Assembly (NCBI RefSeq): GCF_003330845.1
Contig: NZ_CP026121.1
Span: 6,429,501 to 6,493,500, forward strand
DNA from: Streptomyces sp. Go-475
Lineage (GTDB): Bacteria; Actinomycetota; Actinomycetes; Streptomycetales; Streptomycetaceae
DNA: 64,000 nt
Direction: 5' to 3'
Positions 43,778 to 54,094 of this stretch are shown here, piece after piece. The notes below the pieces were generated by a model that searched no databases, was not told the origin of the DNA, and saw only the letters and a program-made list of their open reading frames with translations. Numbering within the stretch: position 1 is the first letter of the stretch; each line of letters starts with the position of its first letter. A program made the translations under genes and the position numbers.

Positions 43778-46156
43778 GTGATCCAGGCCTTCGGACTGAC
43801 CAGCAACCCCCGCAAAGAGCTTCCGCCCGCAGCCGACGACGTCTCCTTCGAGGCGCGAGCGGGCCGCGTCACCGCGCTGCTGGGGGCACCGGGCGCCGGC
43901 AAGACGACGGTCCTCAGACTCATGCTCGAACTCCAACAGGGCCGCGGTGTCACCTACTTCCGCGGCCGCCCCCTGCATCGCATCGCCCACCCCTCGCGCG
44001 AGGTCGGCGTGCTGCTGGGCGACGTGCCCGGCCACCCGGCCCGCACCGTCCGGGGGCATCTGCGCATGCTGTGCGCCGCGGCGGGGGTGCCGGTCCGGCG
44101 TGCCGACGAAGTCCTGGAGACGGTCGGCCTGGTGAGCCTGCGCGACGAACGCCTCGGCACCCTCTCACGCGGCATGGACCGCCGCCTCGGCCTCGCCTGC
44201 GCCCTCCTGGCCGACCCGCACACCCTCGTCCTCGACGACCCTGCCGACGGGCTGTCCAGCCGCGAGGCCAACTGGTTGCACGGCATGCTCCGCGCCCACG
44301 CAACCCACGGCGGCACGGTCCTGTTCACCACAGCTGACCCCAAGGAGGCCGCCCGTACCGCCGACCAGGTCGTCACGCTGGAGCAGGGCAGGCTCGTGGC
44401 CGACCAGGAGGCCGCCGAGTTCTCCCGCACCCGCCTGCGTCCCCGTGTCGCCGTCCGCAGCCCCCACGCGGCCCGCCTGGCGGCTCTCCTGGCCAAGCAG
44501 GCCCGCACCTCGCAGCGCTCCGTCGAGGTCGTACGAGAGGGCGGCAACCGCCTCTCCGTGTACGGCAGTACCTGCGCGGACATCGGCGAGACCGCGTTCC
44601 GGAACGGCATCGTCGTCCATCAACTCGCCGACGAGATCGGGGACATGGGGCCGGGCGCGGGCGCCGCTCCGGTAGGTGCGCCGGGTTCCGGCCGCCGCTT
44701 CGTCGATGCGGCGCAGGGGGAAGTGGGCGACCGCTGCCGGGGCGGTGCATGGGGAAGGTCCGCCGGCAAGGCAGAACCCGCCGGGGTCGAGCCGGAACCC
44801 GCCGGTGTCGGTCTGGAACGTGACGGGGGTGTTCCAGTGCGACCCGGAGTCGGTCGGGGACGTGACGGGGGCGATCCCGACGGGGTCGGTCGGGAACATG
44901 ACGAGGGGGATCCAGTGCGACCCGGTGTCGGTCTGGAACGCGACGGGGCCGAGCGGGAGCGCGCGGATGTGGGGCCGGAGCACGCCACGGTCGGGCCAGA
45001 ACGAACCCCTGACGCGCACTGGGCCATCGCTGCACCCCGGGCCGGCGAGCCGGAACCGTCCCTCGGCACGCCCCTGCGGGCCACCCCAACCCCCGGGGCC
45101 GCGTCCACCGAGCCGCGACCGACACTTGAGCCGCGACCCACCAAGGACACCCAGGGCCGGGCCTCCGACAAGTCGTCACCCTCTTCCGGTCAGGCGCAGC
45201 CCTCCACCGAACCGCACGAGTGCTCCGACGTCCTCATGGCCGACGACCCGGGCAACGCCGCAGCCTCGCCGCAGAAGGCGACGGCCTCGCCCTCACCGCC
45301 CCGTGCGCTCCACCCCGCCCCCGTCCGCACGGCCCGCACGCTCGACGCTCTGCCTCCTCTGCCGCCCCCCATCTCCGTCCGCCCCGCCCCCAGCCCTCTG
45401 CGCCCCCTCCGCTACGAGATCCGCCGTGCCGCCGGGATCGGCACCGGCTTCCTCACCGGGGCCGTCGTGCTCGTCGTGTCCGCCGTGACCGCCGTCGTGC
45501 TCGCCCGTATCGGGCACACCCCGCAGCCACGCCTGCTGGCCGCGTGGCCACGGGAACTGCCTCTGCCGCCCGCGGCGCTCGGCGCGGGACTGCTCGGCGC
45601 GCTGGCCTTCGGCGACGAATTCCGCCACCCCGCCCTGGCGGCGGACCGCGGCACCGTGCCCCGCCGGCTGGGGCTGCTCGCCGCGAAACTGCTCGTCGCA
45701 TCGGTCACCGCGCTGGTGCTGGCGGTCCTCACCGTCGGTTGCGACGCCGAAGTGCTCTACCTCGTCTACGGACGGGAACTCGCCCAGGTTCCCGCCGACT
45801 GGATCGCGCTGAGTGCGAACTGGCTCGGGCTCGTGGTCGGCTGCGCCTGGGCGGGCGTACTGGCCGCAGGGGTCTTCCGGTCCACCACGGCCGGGCTGGC
45901 CGCGGTGGCCGCCGTACCCCTCCTCGTCGTACCCGTCGTGCACCGGCTCCTGGACGGACCGTCCGTACGGACCGCGGCCGGGCTTCCGACGCGGCTGCGA
46001 GAGGCTCTCCTGCCGCGGTGGCCCTTCGGGGGAGAGCGTTACGTGGAGACCGCGCTCAGGGTGATCTCCCAACCGGTCGGCGGCGCACTGACGTTGTCGC
46101 TGACCGCTCTGCTCTGCGCGTATCTGCTCACGACGATGCGGAGCAGATTCCGGTGA
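43778..46156 (+). CDS. ABC transporter, ATPase fused to permease, with repeat-rich linker
   Basis: 792 residues. The N-terminal ABC domain has Walker A ALLGAPGAGKTTVLRLML, signature LGTLSRGMDRRLGLACALL (LSGGQ altered to LSRGM) and Walker B LVLDDPADG. A ~330-residue linker is low complexity, with GLERDG/GREHDEG-type repeats from a minisatellite at 44780-44960. The C-terminal ~250 residues carry about six TM segments (TGFLTGAVVLVVSAVTAVVL, LLAAKLLVASVTALVLAVLT, LAAVAAVPLLVVPVV and others). GTG 43778 (VIQAFGL) or TTG 43769; there is no RBS but tatctt lies about 12 bases before, suggesting a leaderless mRNA. The gene directly upstream of whiH in Streptomyces; substrate unknown. Confidence 0.82.
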   Translation: MIQAFGLTSNPRKELPPAADDVSFEARAGRVTALLGAPGAGKTTVLRLMLELQQGRGVTYFRGRPLHRIAHPSREVGVLLGDVPGHPARTVRGHLRMLCAAAGVPVRRADEVLETVGLVSLRDERLGTLSRGMDRRLGLACALLADPHTLVLDDPADGLSSREANWLHGMLRAHATHGGTVLFTTADPKEAARTADQVVTLEQGRLVADQEAAEFSRTRLRPRVAVRSPHAARLAALLAKQARTSQRSVEVVREGGNRLSVYGSTCADIGETAFRNGIVVHQLADEIGDMGPGAGAAPVGAPGSGRRFVDAAQGEVGDRCRGGAWGRSAGKAEPAGVEPEPAGVGLERDGGVPVRPGVGRGRDGGDPDGVGREHDEGDPVRPGVGLERDGAERERADVGPEHATVGPERTPDAHWAIAAPRAGEPEPSLGTPLRATPTPGAASTEPRPTLEPRPTKDTQGRASDKSSPSSGQAQPSTEPHECSDVLMADDPGNAAASPQKATASPSPPRALHPAPVRTARTLDALPPLPPPISVRPAPSPLRPLRYEIRRAAGIGTGFLTGAVVLVVSAVTAVVLARIGHTPQPRLLAAWPRELPLPPAALGAGLLGALAFGDEFRHPALAADRGTVPRRLGLLAAKLLVASVTALVLAVLTVGCDAEVLYLVYGRELAQVPADWIALSANWLGLVVGCAWAGVLAAGVFRSTTAGLAAVAAVPLLVVPVVHRLLDGPSVRTAAGLPTRLREALLPRWPFGGERYVETALRVISQPVGGALTLSLTALLCAYLLTTMRSRFR

Positions 46157-46217
46157 CGACTGTCCGTAACGCTTCGTCCGGCCATGCGCACAACTCCCCG
46201 CAGAACGCCCATTTCTT

Positions 46218-46257
46218 TCCGATAAGGCGTCAATTGCGACGGGGTGAGCGATCACCC
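46218..46257 (+). promoter_or_regulatory. whiH promoter region: WhiG-like -10 and a perfect palindrome
   Basis: tccgataa at 46218-46225 matches the WhiG/FliA-type -10 (GCCGATAA) in seven of eight bases; a matching TAAA -35 is not evident. Just downstream, gggtga (46242-46247) and tcaccc (46252-46257) form a perfect dyad with a gcga centre. It resembles BldD-type GTGA/TCAC half sites and may also be the WhiH autoregulatory site. whiH is known to depend on sigma-WhiG in S. coelicolor. Confidence 0.55.
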
Positions 46258-46317
46258 TTTCGTGTGCTTTTCACCAAAGACCTCAAGGGAGTTGGAGACG
46301 GCGCCGACAAAGGATGC

Positions 46318-47205
46318 GTGAGTACCCTTGCGCACACCATGATGACCGCCGCCCGCTCCGCTGACTCCGGCCTCGCGAACCCGGGCGAACTCGACCGCTA
46401 CCCCTACGCCGAGGCGCCCGCCGTCGACCGTGTAGGGGCCCCTGCCTGGGACGGCGCGGACCCGGAGCTCGGCCGTGTGGGCCGACGAGCCGCGGGCAGC
46501 CGCGGACGCGGACTGCACGGCCAACTCGTCCAGCAACTCGGTCAGATGATCGTCTCCGGAGACCTGGGCGCCGACCGCCCACTGGTGCCCGAGGAGATCG
46601 GCCAGCGCTTCGAGGTCTCCCGCACCGTCGTCCGCGAGTCGCTCCGCGTCCTGGAAGCCAAGGGCCTGGTGAGCGCCCGCCCGAACGTCGGCACGCGCGT
46701 GCGTCCCGTCAGCGACTGGAACCTCCTCGACCCGGACATCATCGAGTGGCGGGCCTTCGGGCCACAGCGGGACGACCAGCGCCGCGAGCTGAGCGAGCTG
46801 CGCTGGACGATCGAGCCGCTCGCCGCCCGCCTCGCCGCCGGGCACGGGCGCGAGGACGTCCAGCAGCGCCTCATGGACATGGTCGAGATCATGGGGCACG
46901 CCATGGCCCAGGGTGACGCGCTCACCTTCTCCCGCGCCGACTCCGAGTTCCACTCGCTGCTCATTCAGATCGCGGGCAACCGCATGCTGGAGCACCTCTC
47001 CGGGATCGTGTCCGCGGCCCTCCAGGTCTCGGGCGGCCCGGTCACGGGCTGTGACCGGCCGAACGAGACGTCGCTGGCGCACCACAGCCGCATCTGTGAC
47101 GCCCTCGCCGCCGGTGACGGCGCCGCGGCCGAGGCGGCGATGCGGCAACTCCTCACGGTCCACCCCGAGGTGGAACGGGTGGTGCCCGCCCCGCGCGAGC
47201 ACTGA
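46318..47205 (+). CDS. whiH: sporulation regulator WhiH (GntR family)
   Basis: 295 residues. GntR-family regulator (FadR/FCD type) required for sporulation septation in aerial hyphae. The winged HTH reads GQLVQQLGQMIVSGDLGADR, VPEEIGQRFEVSRTVVRESL, RVLEAKGLVSARPNVGTRV; the FCD effector domain follows (LSELRWTIEPLAARLAAGHG, RADSEFHSLLIQIAGNRMLE, HHSRICDALAAGDGAAAEAA). GTG 46318 has aagga 6 bases upstream; ATG 46339 (MMTAARS) is an alternative. The position between the ABC transporter and hrdB matches whiH in S. coelicolor. Candidate sigma-WhiG and operator elements lie upstream and a 20-bp-stem terminator follows. Confidence 0.93.
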   Translation: MSTLAHTMMTAARSADSGLANPGELDRYPYAEAPAVDRVGAPAWDGADPELGRVGRRAAGSRGRGLHGQLVQQLGQMIVSGDLGADRPLVPEEIGQRFEVSRTVVRESLRVLEAKGLVSARPNVGTRVRPVSDWNLLDPDIIEWRAFGPQRDDQRRELSELRWTIEPLAARLAAGHGREDVQQRLMDMVEIMGHAMAQGDALTFSRADSEFHSLLIQIAGNRMLEHLSGIVSAALQVSGGPVTGCDRPNETSLAHHSRICDALAAGDGAAAEAAMRQLLTVHPEVERVVPAPREH

Positions 47206-47278
47206 CCGCGTTCCGCGGGCGGCGCGGCCGGGTGTGCCACCCCCCTCCTGTGGCAGTGCCCGATCGGTGAACCGCCTC

Positions 47279-47324
47279 CCGTCGGACCCCGCGGGATCTT
47301 CGGTGATCCCGCGGGGTCCGACGG
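47279..47324. terminator. terminator after whiH
   Basis: Perfect 20-bp stem (47279-47298 with 47305-47324), 6-nt loop ttcggt, 74 bp after the whiH stop. Confidence 0.9.
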
Positions 47325-47480
47325 CGCGAACGGGTCGTGGCCGCCCTGGTGCGGTGCGGGGCGCCACGCGCGCGTCGTGGATCCACCGGAGCGGCCGGTC
47401 GTAACAGAGGTGACCGCCTCTGCCCGCGTCTGACCGTTTTTATTCGCTTACGGGGTGTGACTCGGGCCACGCAGATTGGG

Positions 47481-47508
47481 CGTAACGCTCGCGGGAAGAA
47501 CGCGATGA
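47481..47508 (+). promoter_or_regulatory. hrdB promoter of ShbA (ECF sigma) type
   Basis: cgtaac (47481-47486) and cgatga (47503-47508) are separated by 16 bp. They match the -35 (GTAAC-type) and -10 (CGATGA-type) elements of the hrdB promoter recognised by the ECF sigma factor ShbA in Streptomyces, as I recall it. Located about 165 bp before the hrdB start. Confidence 0.75.
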
Positions 47509-47671
47509 CCTAAGAGGTGACAGCCGCGGAGGGAATACGGACGCCGTTCATGGCGCTGTGCATCTTCCCGGCCCCCGCCCGCGCCGTCGGCCCATCCCCA
47601 AGCCGGCGGTCGGCTCCTGTCCCCCGTGGACGGTGCCGGAAGCCGTTTTCCAACGTTCCGAGAGGTTGTTC

Positions 47672-49210
<1,539 letters not shown>

Positions 49211-49228
49211 TCGAGGTCGTACGACGCG

Positions 49229-49261
49229 GAAGGCCCGGTTCCCCGAGGGGACCGGGCCTTC
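49229..49261. terminator. terminator after hrdB
   Basis: gaaggcccggt pairs with accgggccttc (11 bp), extended by ccc/ggg beyond a single-base bulge; short loop. Starts 19 bp after the hrdB stop. Confidence 0.8.
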
Positions 49262-49346
49262 GTGCTGCCGCCTCTCCGCAGGTGCGGGGTGTCTCCGGGT
49301 GGATCACCCTGGGTGTCTCACCGACCCCACGGAGTGAGGAGTGCGT

Positions 49347-50183
49347 ATGCGTCGTCGCCTAGCCCGAGCCCTGGCCCGGTCACTGGTCCTGGTAGCCGCG
49401 GCATCCGCCGTATCCATGGGTTCTGCCGCGCCTGTGGCCGCCGACAGCGTGGTCATAGGCGGATTCCCCGTCGACGCGTCGGAGAGCCCGTGGACGGTGG
49501 CCCTGTCCAGTCGTGACCGGTTCGGAGGTACGCGCGCGGGGCAGTTCTGCGGCGGCGTGGCGGTCGGCCGCAGCACTGTGCTCACCGCGGCCCACTGCCT
49601 GGACGAAGACGTCCTGGGCGGGCCCCCGGAGCGGGTCCGTGATCTCAAGGTCATAGCGGGGCGCACGGACCTGCTCTCGGATCGCGGCGGTCAGGAGATC
49701 GCCGTGCGAGAGAGCTGGGTGAACCCGGCGTACGACGGTGTCAGCAACTTCGGGGACTTCGCCGTACTGACCCTGGCCGAACCTCTTCCGGCCGGCTCGG
49801 TGATCGGCATGGCGGCCGATGGTGATCCCGCGTACGAAGTGGGCGGGACCGCGACGGTGTACGGCTGGGGCGACATCTCGGGCGCCGGCGAGTACCCCGG
49901 CGGCCTGCGGGCGGCACGCGTGCGCGTGCTCCCCGACGCGCTCTGCGAGGACGCGTACCCGGGGGGTACCGACGGCACCTACGACGCCAGGAGCATGCTG
50001 TGCGCCGGGGAGACGGAGGGAGGCCGGGATGCCTGCCAGGGCGACAGCGGTGGGCCGCTGGTGGCCCAGGGGCGGTTGATCGGACTCGTCTCCTGGGGGA
50101 CGGGCTGCGGACGGGCCGGCAGTCCCGGGGTGTACATGCGGGTGTCCGACATCATGCGGACGCTCGGCTGGACGCGGGTGTGA
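49347..50183 (+). CDS. secreted trypsin-like serine protease (S1)
   Basis: 278 residues. Signal peptide: [20 protein letters not shown] then [12 protein letters not shown]. Mature domain begins near [20 protein letters not shown]. Catalytic triad: His in [12 protein letters not shown], Asp in [10 protein letters not shown], Ser in [40 protein letters not shown] ends the fold. Asp seven residues before the catalytic Ser (DACQGDS) predicts trypsin-like specificity for Arg/Lys. ATG 49347 with gagga 6 bases upstream is favoured over GTG 49341. It is not a close relative of the two lipoprotein proteases at 11-14 kb. Confidence 0.93.
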   Translation: MRRRLARALARSLVLVAAASAVSMGSAAPVAADSVVIGGFPVDASESPWTVALSSRDRFGGTRAGQFCGGVAVGRSTVLTAAHCLDEDVLGGPPERVRDLKVIAGRTDLLSDRGGQEIAVRESWVNPAYDGVSNFGDFAVLTLAEPLPAGSVIGMAADGDPAYEVGGTATVYGWGDISGAGEYPGGLRAARVRVLPDALCEDAYPGGTDGTYDARSMLCAGETEGGRDACQGDSGGPLVAQGRLIGLVSWGTGCGRAGSPGVYMRVSDIMRTLGWTRV

Positions 50184-50235
50184 GGACGCGGGGCCGGGCG
50201 TACGGCGGGCCCGCTGAGGGCTTGTGGGGACGAGG

Positions 50236-50273
50236 ACGGGCGGCTGCCTCTCGGAACAGAGGCAGCCGCCCGT
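50236..50273. terminator. terminator between the trypsin gene and the zinc-ribbon gene
   Basis: Perfect 16-bp stem (50236-50251 with 50258-50273), loop cggaac. It lies between the plus-strand trypsin gene and the minus-strand small gene. Confidence 0.9.
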
Positions 50274-50315
50274 TCACCGGCCTGTGCCGGCTGGCTCGTC
50301 GTCGGACGCGAGGTG

Positions 50316-50546
50316 TCAGCGCTCTTCTTCGGAGGCGGTCGCGGGAACGGCCGTGAGCCGCTCCGTCTCGTCCTGTATCTCAGCGGCGATCTTCTTGAGT
50401 TCCGGCTCGAACTTGCGCCCGTGGTGGGCACAGAAGAGCAGCTCTCCGCCGCTGAGCAGGACGACGCGCAGGTACGCCTGGGCGCCGCAGCGGTCGCAGC
50501 GATCAGCGGCCGTCAACTGGCTCGCAGGGGTCAGAACAGTAGTCAC
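50316..50546 (-). CDS. small conserved zinc-ribbon-like protein (DUF7455 type)
   Basis: 76 residues. MTTVLTPASQLTAADRCDRC GAQAYLRVVLLSGGELLFCA HHGRKFEPEL: CxxC and CxHH metal-ligand pairs around a beta hairpin, typical of the short actinobacterial protein (DUF7455) encoded near the principal sigma factor and gyrase-like genes. GTG 50546 has gaagagg upstream on the minus strand. No function known. Confidence 0.82.
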   Translation of the reverse strand: MTTVLTPASQLTAADRCDRCGAQAYLRVVLLSGGELLFCAHHGRKFEPELKKIAAEIQDETERLTAVPATASEEER

Positions 50547-50988
50547 GTCGCCTCTTCTCTAGCTCGACGAGCTGTCGTACCAGGGTCAACATCCAACCAG
50601 CCCCAAAACGTTCCCGCTCGTGGCTTCTCCTCGAAAAAATCTTTGCGAGGCGGCTGTCTGCTGCCGGTTGGCGGCGAATGTGCCGTATTGCGTGTCTATG
50701 TGTCTTACGGGGCTTCGCGTTGTATCGGTGGTCGGTCCTCCCGGCTGGGTTGCCGGTTGTTCATGAGGACGTGCCCGGAGCCTAAATGGTTCATGCCTGG
50801 AAGGGAACGTGATGTGTACTTCACTCCATCGAGGTATCGAACATGCATGCGAGTCTGGACTAGTGTGAGTTTCCGACGAGGGTGGCGTTACAGCGGCTCT
50901 ACCAGGCCTCGGTACCCTCTCACCGGTGACTGAAGTCGCGCCCTTACCCAAGAGGGCCCCATCTGAAATTCAGCGAGGAGCGAACCGC
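50547..50988 (+). promoter_or_regulatory. long leader/promoter region of parE
   Basis: 442 bp without a supported gene and lower in GC than its surroundings. A plausible promoter is tcgaac (50837-50842), 18 bp, tagtgt (50861-50866). Upstream sequence would also carry the promoter of the minus-strand zinc-ribbon gene. Confidence 0.45.
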
Positions 50989-53112
50989 GTGACCGCCGAG
51001 ACGTCCGTGCCGTCCACAGCTCTGCTGGCAGGAGCAGACCGGGACGGTTCCAACTACACCGCGCGGCACCTGCTCGTCCTCGAGGGGCTCGAGGCCGTGC
51101 GGAAGCGCCCGGGCATGTACATCGGGTCGACCGACAGCCGCGGTCTGTCGCACTGCCTCTGGGAGATCATCGACAATTCCGTCGACGAGGCCCTCGGCGG
51201 TTACTGCGATCACATCGAGGTCATTCTCCACGACGACGGCTCGGTCGAGGTCCGGGACAACGGCCGGGGCATCCCGGTCGACGTCGAGCCCAAGACCGGC
51301 CTCTCCGGCGTCGAGGTCGTCATGACCAAGCTGCACGCCGGCGGCAAGTTCGGCGGCGGCTCGTACGCCGCCTCCGGCGGTCTGCACGGCGTCGGCGCCT
51401 CCGTGGTGAACGCCCTGTCCGCCCGCCTCGACGTCGAGGTGGACCGCGGCGGGCACACCCACGCGATCAGCTTCCGGCGCGGCGTCCCCGGCGCCTTCGC
51501 CGCGACCGGCCCGGACGCCAAGTTCGAGGCCAAGAGCGGCCTGCGCAAGGCCAAGAAGATCCCCAAGACCCGCACCGGCACGCGCGTGCGCTACTGGGCC
51601 GACCGCCAGATCTTCCTCAAGGACGCCAAGCTCTCCCTGGAGACGCTGCACCAGCGCGCCCGCCAGACCGCGTTCCTGGTGCCCGGCCTGACCATCGTCG
51701 TGCGCGACGAGTACGGGCTCGGCGAGGGCGGCAGCAAGGGCGAGGAGTCCTTCCGCTTCGATGGCGGGATCAGCGAGTTCTGCGAGTACCTGGCCAGTGA
51801 CAAGCCGGTCTGCGACGTCCTCCGCTTCTCCGGTCAGGGCACGTTCAGAGAGACCGTCCCGGTCCTGGACGAGCACGGTCAGATGACACCCACCCAGGTC
51901 ACCCGCGAGCTCGACGTCGACGTCGCGCTGCGGTGGGGCACGGGGTACGACACGACCCTGAGGTCGTTCGTGAACATCATCGCCACCCCCAAGGGCGGCA
52001 CCCACGTGGCCGGCTTCGAGCAGGCCGTGACCAGCACGATGAACGAGGTGCTGCGGGCCAAGAAGCTCCTGCGCGTCGCCGAGGACGACATCGTCAAGGA
52101 CGACGCCCTGGAGGGCCTGACCGCGGTCGTCACCGTGCGCCTGGCCGAGCCCCAGTTCGAAGGCCAGACCAAGGAGGTCCTGGGGACCTCGGCGGCCCGC
52201 CGCATCGTGAACAACGTGATCAGCAAGGAGCTGAAGGCGTTCCTGACCTCCACGAAGCGGGACGCCGCCCAGCAGGCCCGGGTCGTGATGGAGAAGGCCG
52301 TCGCCGCCGCCCGGACGCGCATCGCCGCCCGGCAGCACAAGGACGCGCAGCGCCGCAAGACGGCCCTGGAGTCCTCCTCGCTGCCGGCCAAGCTCGCCGA
52401 CTGCCGCAGCGACGACGTCGACCGCAGCGAGCTGTTCATCGTCGAGGGCGACTCCGCGCTCGGTACGGCGAAGCTCGCCCGGAACTCCGAGTTCCAGGCG
52501 CTGCTGCCGATCCGGGGCAAGATCCTCAACGTCCAGAAGTCGTCCGTGACCGACATGCTGAAGAACGCCGAGTGCGGCGCGATCATCCAGGTCATAGGAG
52601 CCGGCTCGGGCCGGACCTTCGACATCGACACGGCCCGCTACGGCAAGATCATCATGATGACCGACGCCGACGTCGACGGCTCGCACATCCGCACCCTGCT
52701 GCTGACCCTGTTCCACCGCTACATGCGGCCCATGGTCGAGGCCGGCCGGGTCTTCGCCGCAGTGCCGCCCCTGCACCGGATCGAGATCGTCCAGCCCAAG
52801 AAGGGCCAGGACAAGTACGTCTACACGTACTCGGACCGGGAACTGCGCGACAAGCTCATGGAGTTCCAGACCAAGGGCATCCGCTACAAGGACTCGATCC
52901 AGCGCTACAAGGGTCTCGGTGAGATGGACGCCGACCAGCTGGCCGAGACGACCATGGACCCGCGCCACCGCACCCTGCGCCGGATCAACCTCTCCGACCT
53001 GGAAGCGGCCGAGCAGGTCTTCGATCTGCTGATGGGCAACGACGTCGCTCCGCGCAAGGAGTTCATCTCGAACTCCGCGGCGACGCTGGACCGGTCCCGC
53101 ATCGACGCGTAG
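50989..53112 (+). CDS. parE: DNA topoisomerase IV subunit B (GyrB-like, ParE)
   Basis: 707 residues. ATPase of the type II topoisomerase that decatenates chromosomes. GHKL motifs: KRPGMYIGSTDSRGLSHCLW with EIIDNSVDEAL, VRDNGRGIPVDVEPKTGLSG, GLHGVGASVVNALSARLDV. TOPRIM domain: IVEGDSALGTAKLARNSEFQ, LLPIRGKILNVQKS, MMTDADVDGSHIRTLLLTLF. The C-terminus has YKGLGEMDADQLAETTMDP. GTG 50989 has gaggag 8 bases upstream. In Streptomyces the gyrB proper lies near the replication origin; the copy near hrdB is parE (also called gyrB2). parC is expected further downstream, outside the window. Confidence 0.93.
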   Translation: MTAETSVPSTALLAGADRDGSNYTARHLLVLEGLEAVRKRPGMYIGSTDSRGLSHCLWEIIDNSVDEALGGYCDHIEVILHDDGSVEVRDNGRGIPVDVEPKTGLSGVEVVMTKLHAGGKFGGGSYAASGGLHGVGASVVNALSARLDVEVDRGGHTHAISFRRGVPGAFAATGPDAKFEAKSGLRKAKKIPKTRTGTRVRYWADRQIFLKDAKLSLETLHQRARQTAFLVPGLTIVVRDEYGLGEGGSKGEESFRFDGGISEFCEYLASDKPVCDVLRFSGQGTFRETVPVLDEHGQMTPTQVTRELDVDVALRWGTGYDTTLRSFVNIIATPKGGTHVAGFEQAVTSTMNEVLRAKKLLRVAEDDIVKDDALEGLTAVVTVRLAEPQFEGQTKEVLGTSAARRIVNNVISKELKAFLTSTKRDAAQQARVVMEKAVAAARTRIAARQHKDAQRRKTALESSSLPAKLADCRSDDVDRSELFIVEGDSALGTAKLARNSEFQALLPIRGKILNVQKSSVTDMLKNAECGAIIQVIGAGSGRTFDIDTARYGKIIMMTDADVDGSHIRTLLLTLFHRYMRPMVEAGRVFAAVPPLHRIEIVQPKKGQDKYVYTYSDRELRDKLMEFQTKGIRYKDSIQRYKGLGEMDADQLAETTMDPRHRTLRRINLSDLEAAEQVFDLLMGNDVAPRKEFISNSAATLDRSRIDA

Positions 53113-53569
53113 CGGCTGCGCCGGGCGGGCTGGGGCGTCGGTGACTGGTCTCAGCCTGCCACGGTCGGGTGGGGCCGGGGCCACGGCGTGAACTGCGCCG
53201 CCTGCCCGTGCTGCCCCGTCTGCCGTCTCGTGGACATCGCCGTGCCGCTCTCGATCAGGAGCGGCACGGCGATGTCCGTGTGAGGCGTTGCCGCTGGGCT
53301 GGGCGAGAACGCCGGGGAGTCGGGCGCCGGGGAGTCGCGCCGCCTCCGCCGGCCGTTTCCTCGACGCCCTGGTCTGTCAGCGCCGGAACACGCGTCGGCT
53401 TCGGCTGCCCCCGGACCGCGTCTCCACCTCTGGGTGGAGACGCGCCCGTCGGGACTCCACCCATGATCCACCCGGGCTCCGATCCTGTGACCTGGCAATT
53501 TCCGTAGCGTCGAAGGCGTCGGCAGCACCCGCTGCCGGCACTCCCTCTTCCTCGCCCACGGAGGCTGTG
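53113..53569. other. intergenic region after parE
   Basis: 457 bp holding a strong terminator (53232-53277) and otherwise no supported gene. The promoter of the downstream three-gene unit must lie in the right half. Confidence 0.5.
53232..53277. terminator. terminator downstream of parE
   Basis: Perfect 19-bp stem (53232-53250 with 53259-53277), loop tcgatcag. Confidence 0.9.
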
Positions 53570-54094
53570 ATGTCCGGGCTCGTCGACGCGTTGGTGATCG
53601 TGACCGTGGCCGTCCTGGTGATCGCCCGGCAGTTCCGCGCCGACCGGATAGACGGGGAGCGCCGCTGGTGGCTCCTGCCCGCCATCCTGACCGCTGTCGC
53701 GCTGCGCGAGCCGGGCATACTCGATTCCCAGCACCCCACTGCCTCGGCGCTGCTGCTCGGCGCCGAACTGCTCGTCGGCCTGGCCACCGGCGCCGGCTGG
53801 GCCTGGACCACCCGCATCTGGTCGGAACCGGACGGCTCCCTCTGGTGCCGGAGCAGCAAGGCGAGCGCCGCCGTCTGGGCCGTCGGCATCGGACTGCGCG
53901 CCGGCCTCTTCGCCCTCGGCGCGGCCGCCGGCGTCCACCACGACAGCTCCGCCCTGCTGCTGGGGCTCGCCGGCACCCTGCTCGTCCGGTCCGGAATCCT
54001 GGCCTGGCGAGCCCAGTCCCTGCGCGCTGACGCGATACCGAGCCGAGCGTACGGTGACAGCACGACCCGGCCCGCGGGGAAGGAGCGCGTGTGA
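53570..54094 (+). CDS. DUF1453-like membrane protein
   Basis: 174 residues with about four hydrophobic segments: LVDALVIVTVAVLVIARQF, RWWLLPAILTAVAL, ASALLLGAELLVGLATGAGW, KASAAVWAVGIGLRAGLFAL and LLLGLAGTLLVRSGILAW. Resembles DUF1453/CcdC-type proteins. ATG 53570 has ggagg upstream. The stop overlaps the start of the sensor kinase by 4 bases (GTGA), so the three genes form one operon and this protein may work with the kinase. Confidence 0.7.
   Translation: MSGLVDALVIVTVAVLVIARQFRADRIDGERRWWLLPAILTAVALREPGILDSQHPTASALLLGAELLVGLATGAGWAWTTRIWSEPDGSLWCRSSKASAAVWAVGIGLRAGLFALGAAAGVHHDSSALLLGLAGTLLVRSGILAWRAQSLRADAIPSRAYGDSTTRPAGKERV

Noticed and set aside
50571..50840. Possible additional LexA box in front of parE (cgaacatgcatgcg)
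   Set aside because: Right half lacks GTTC; match not better than chance.
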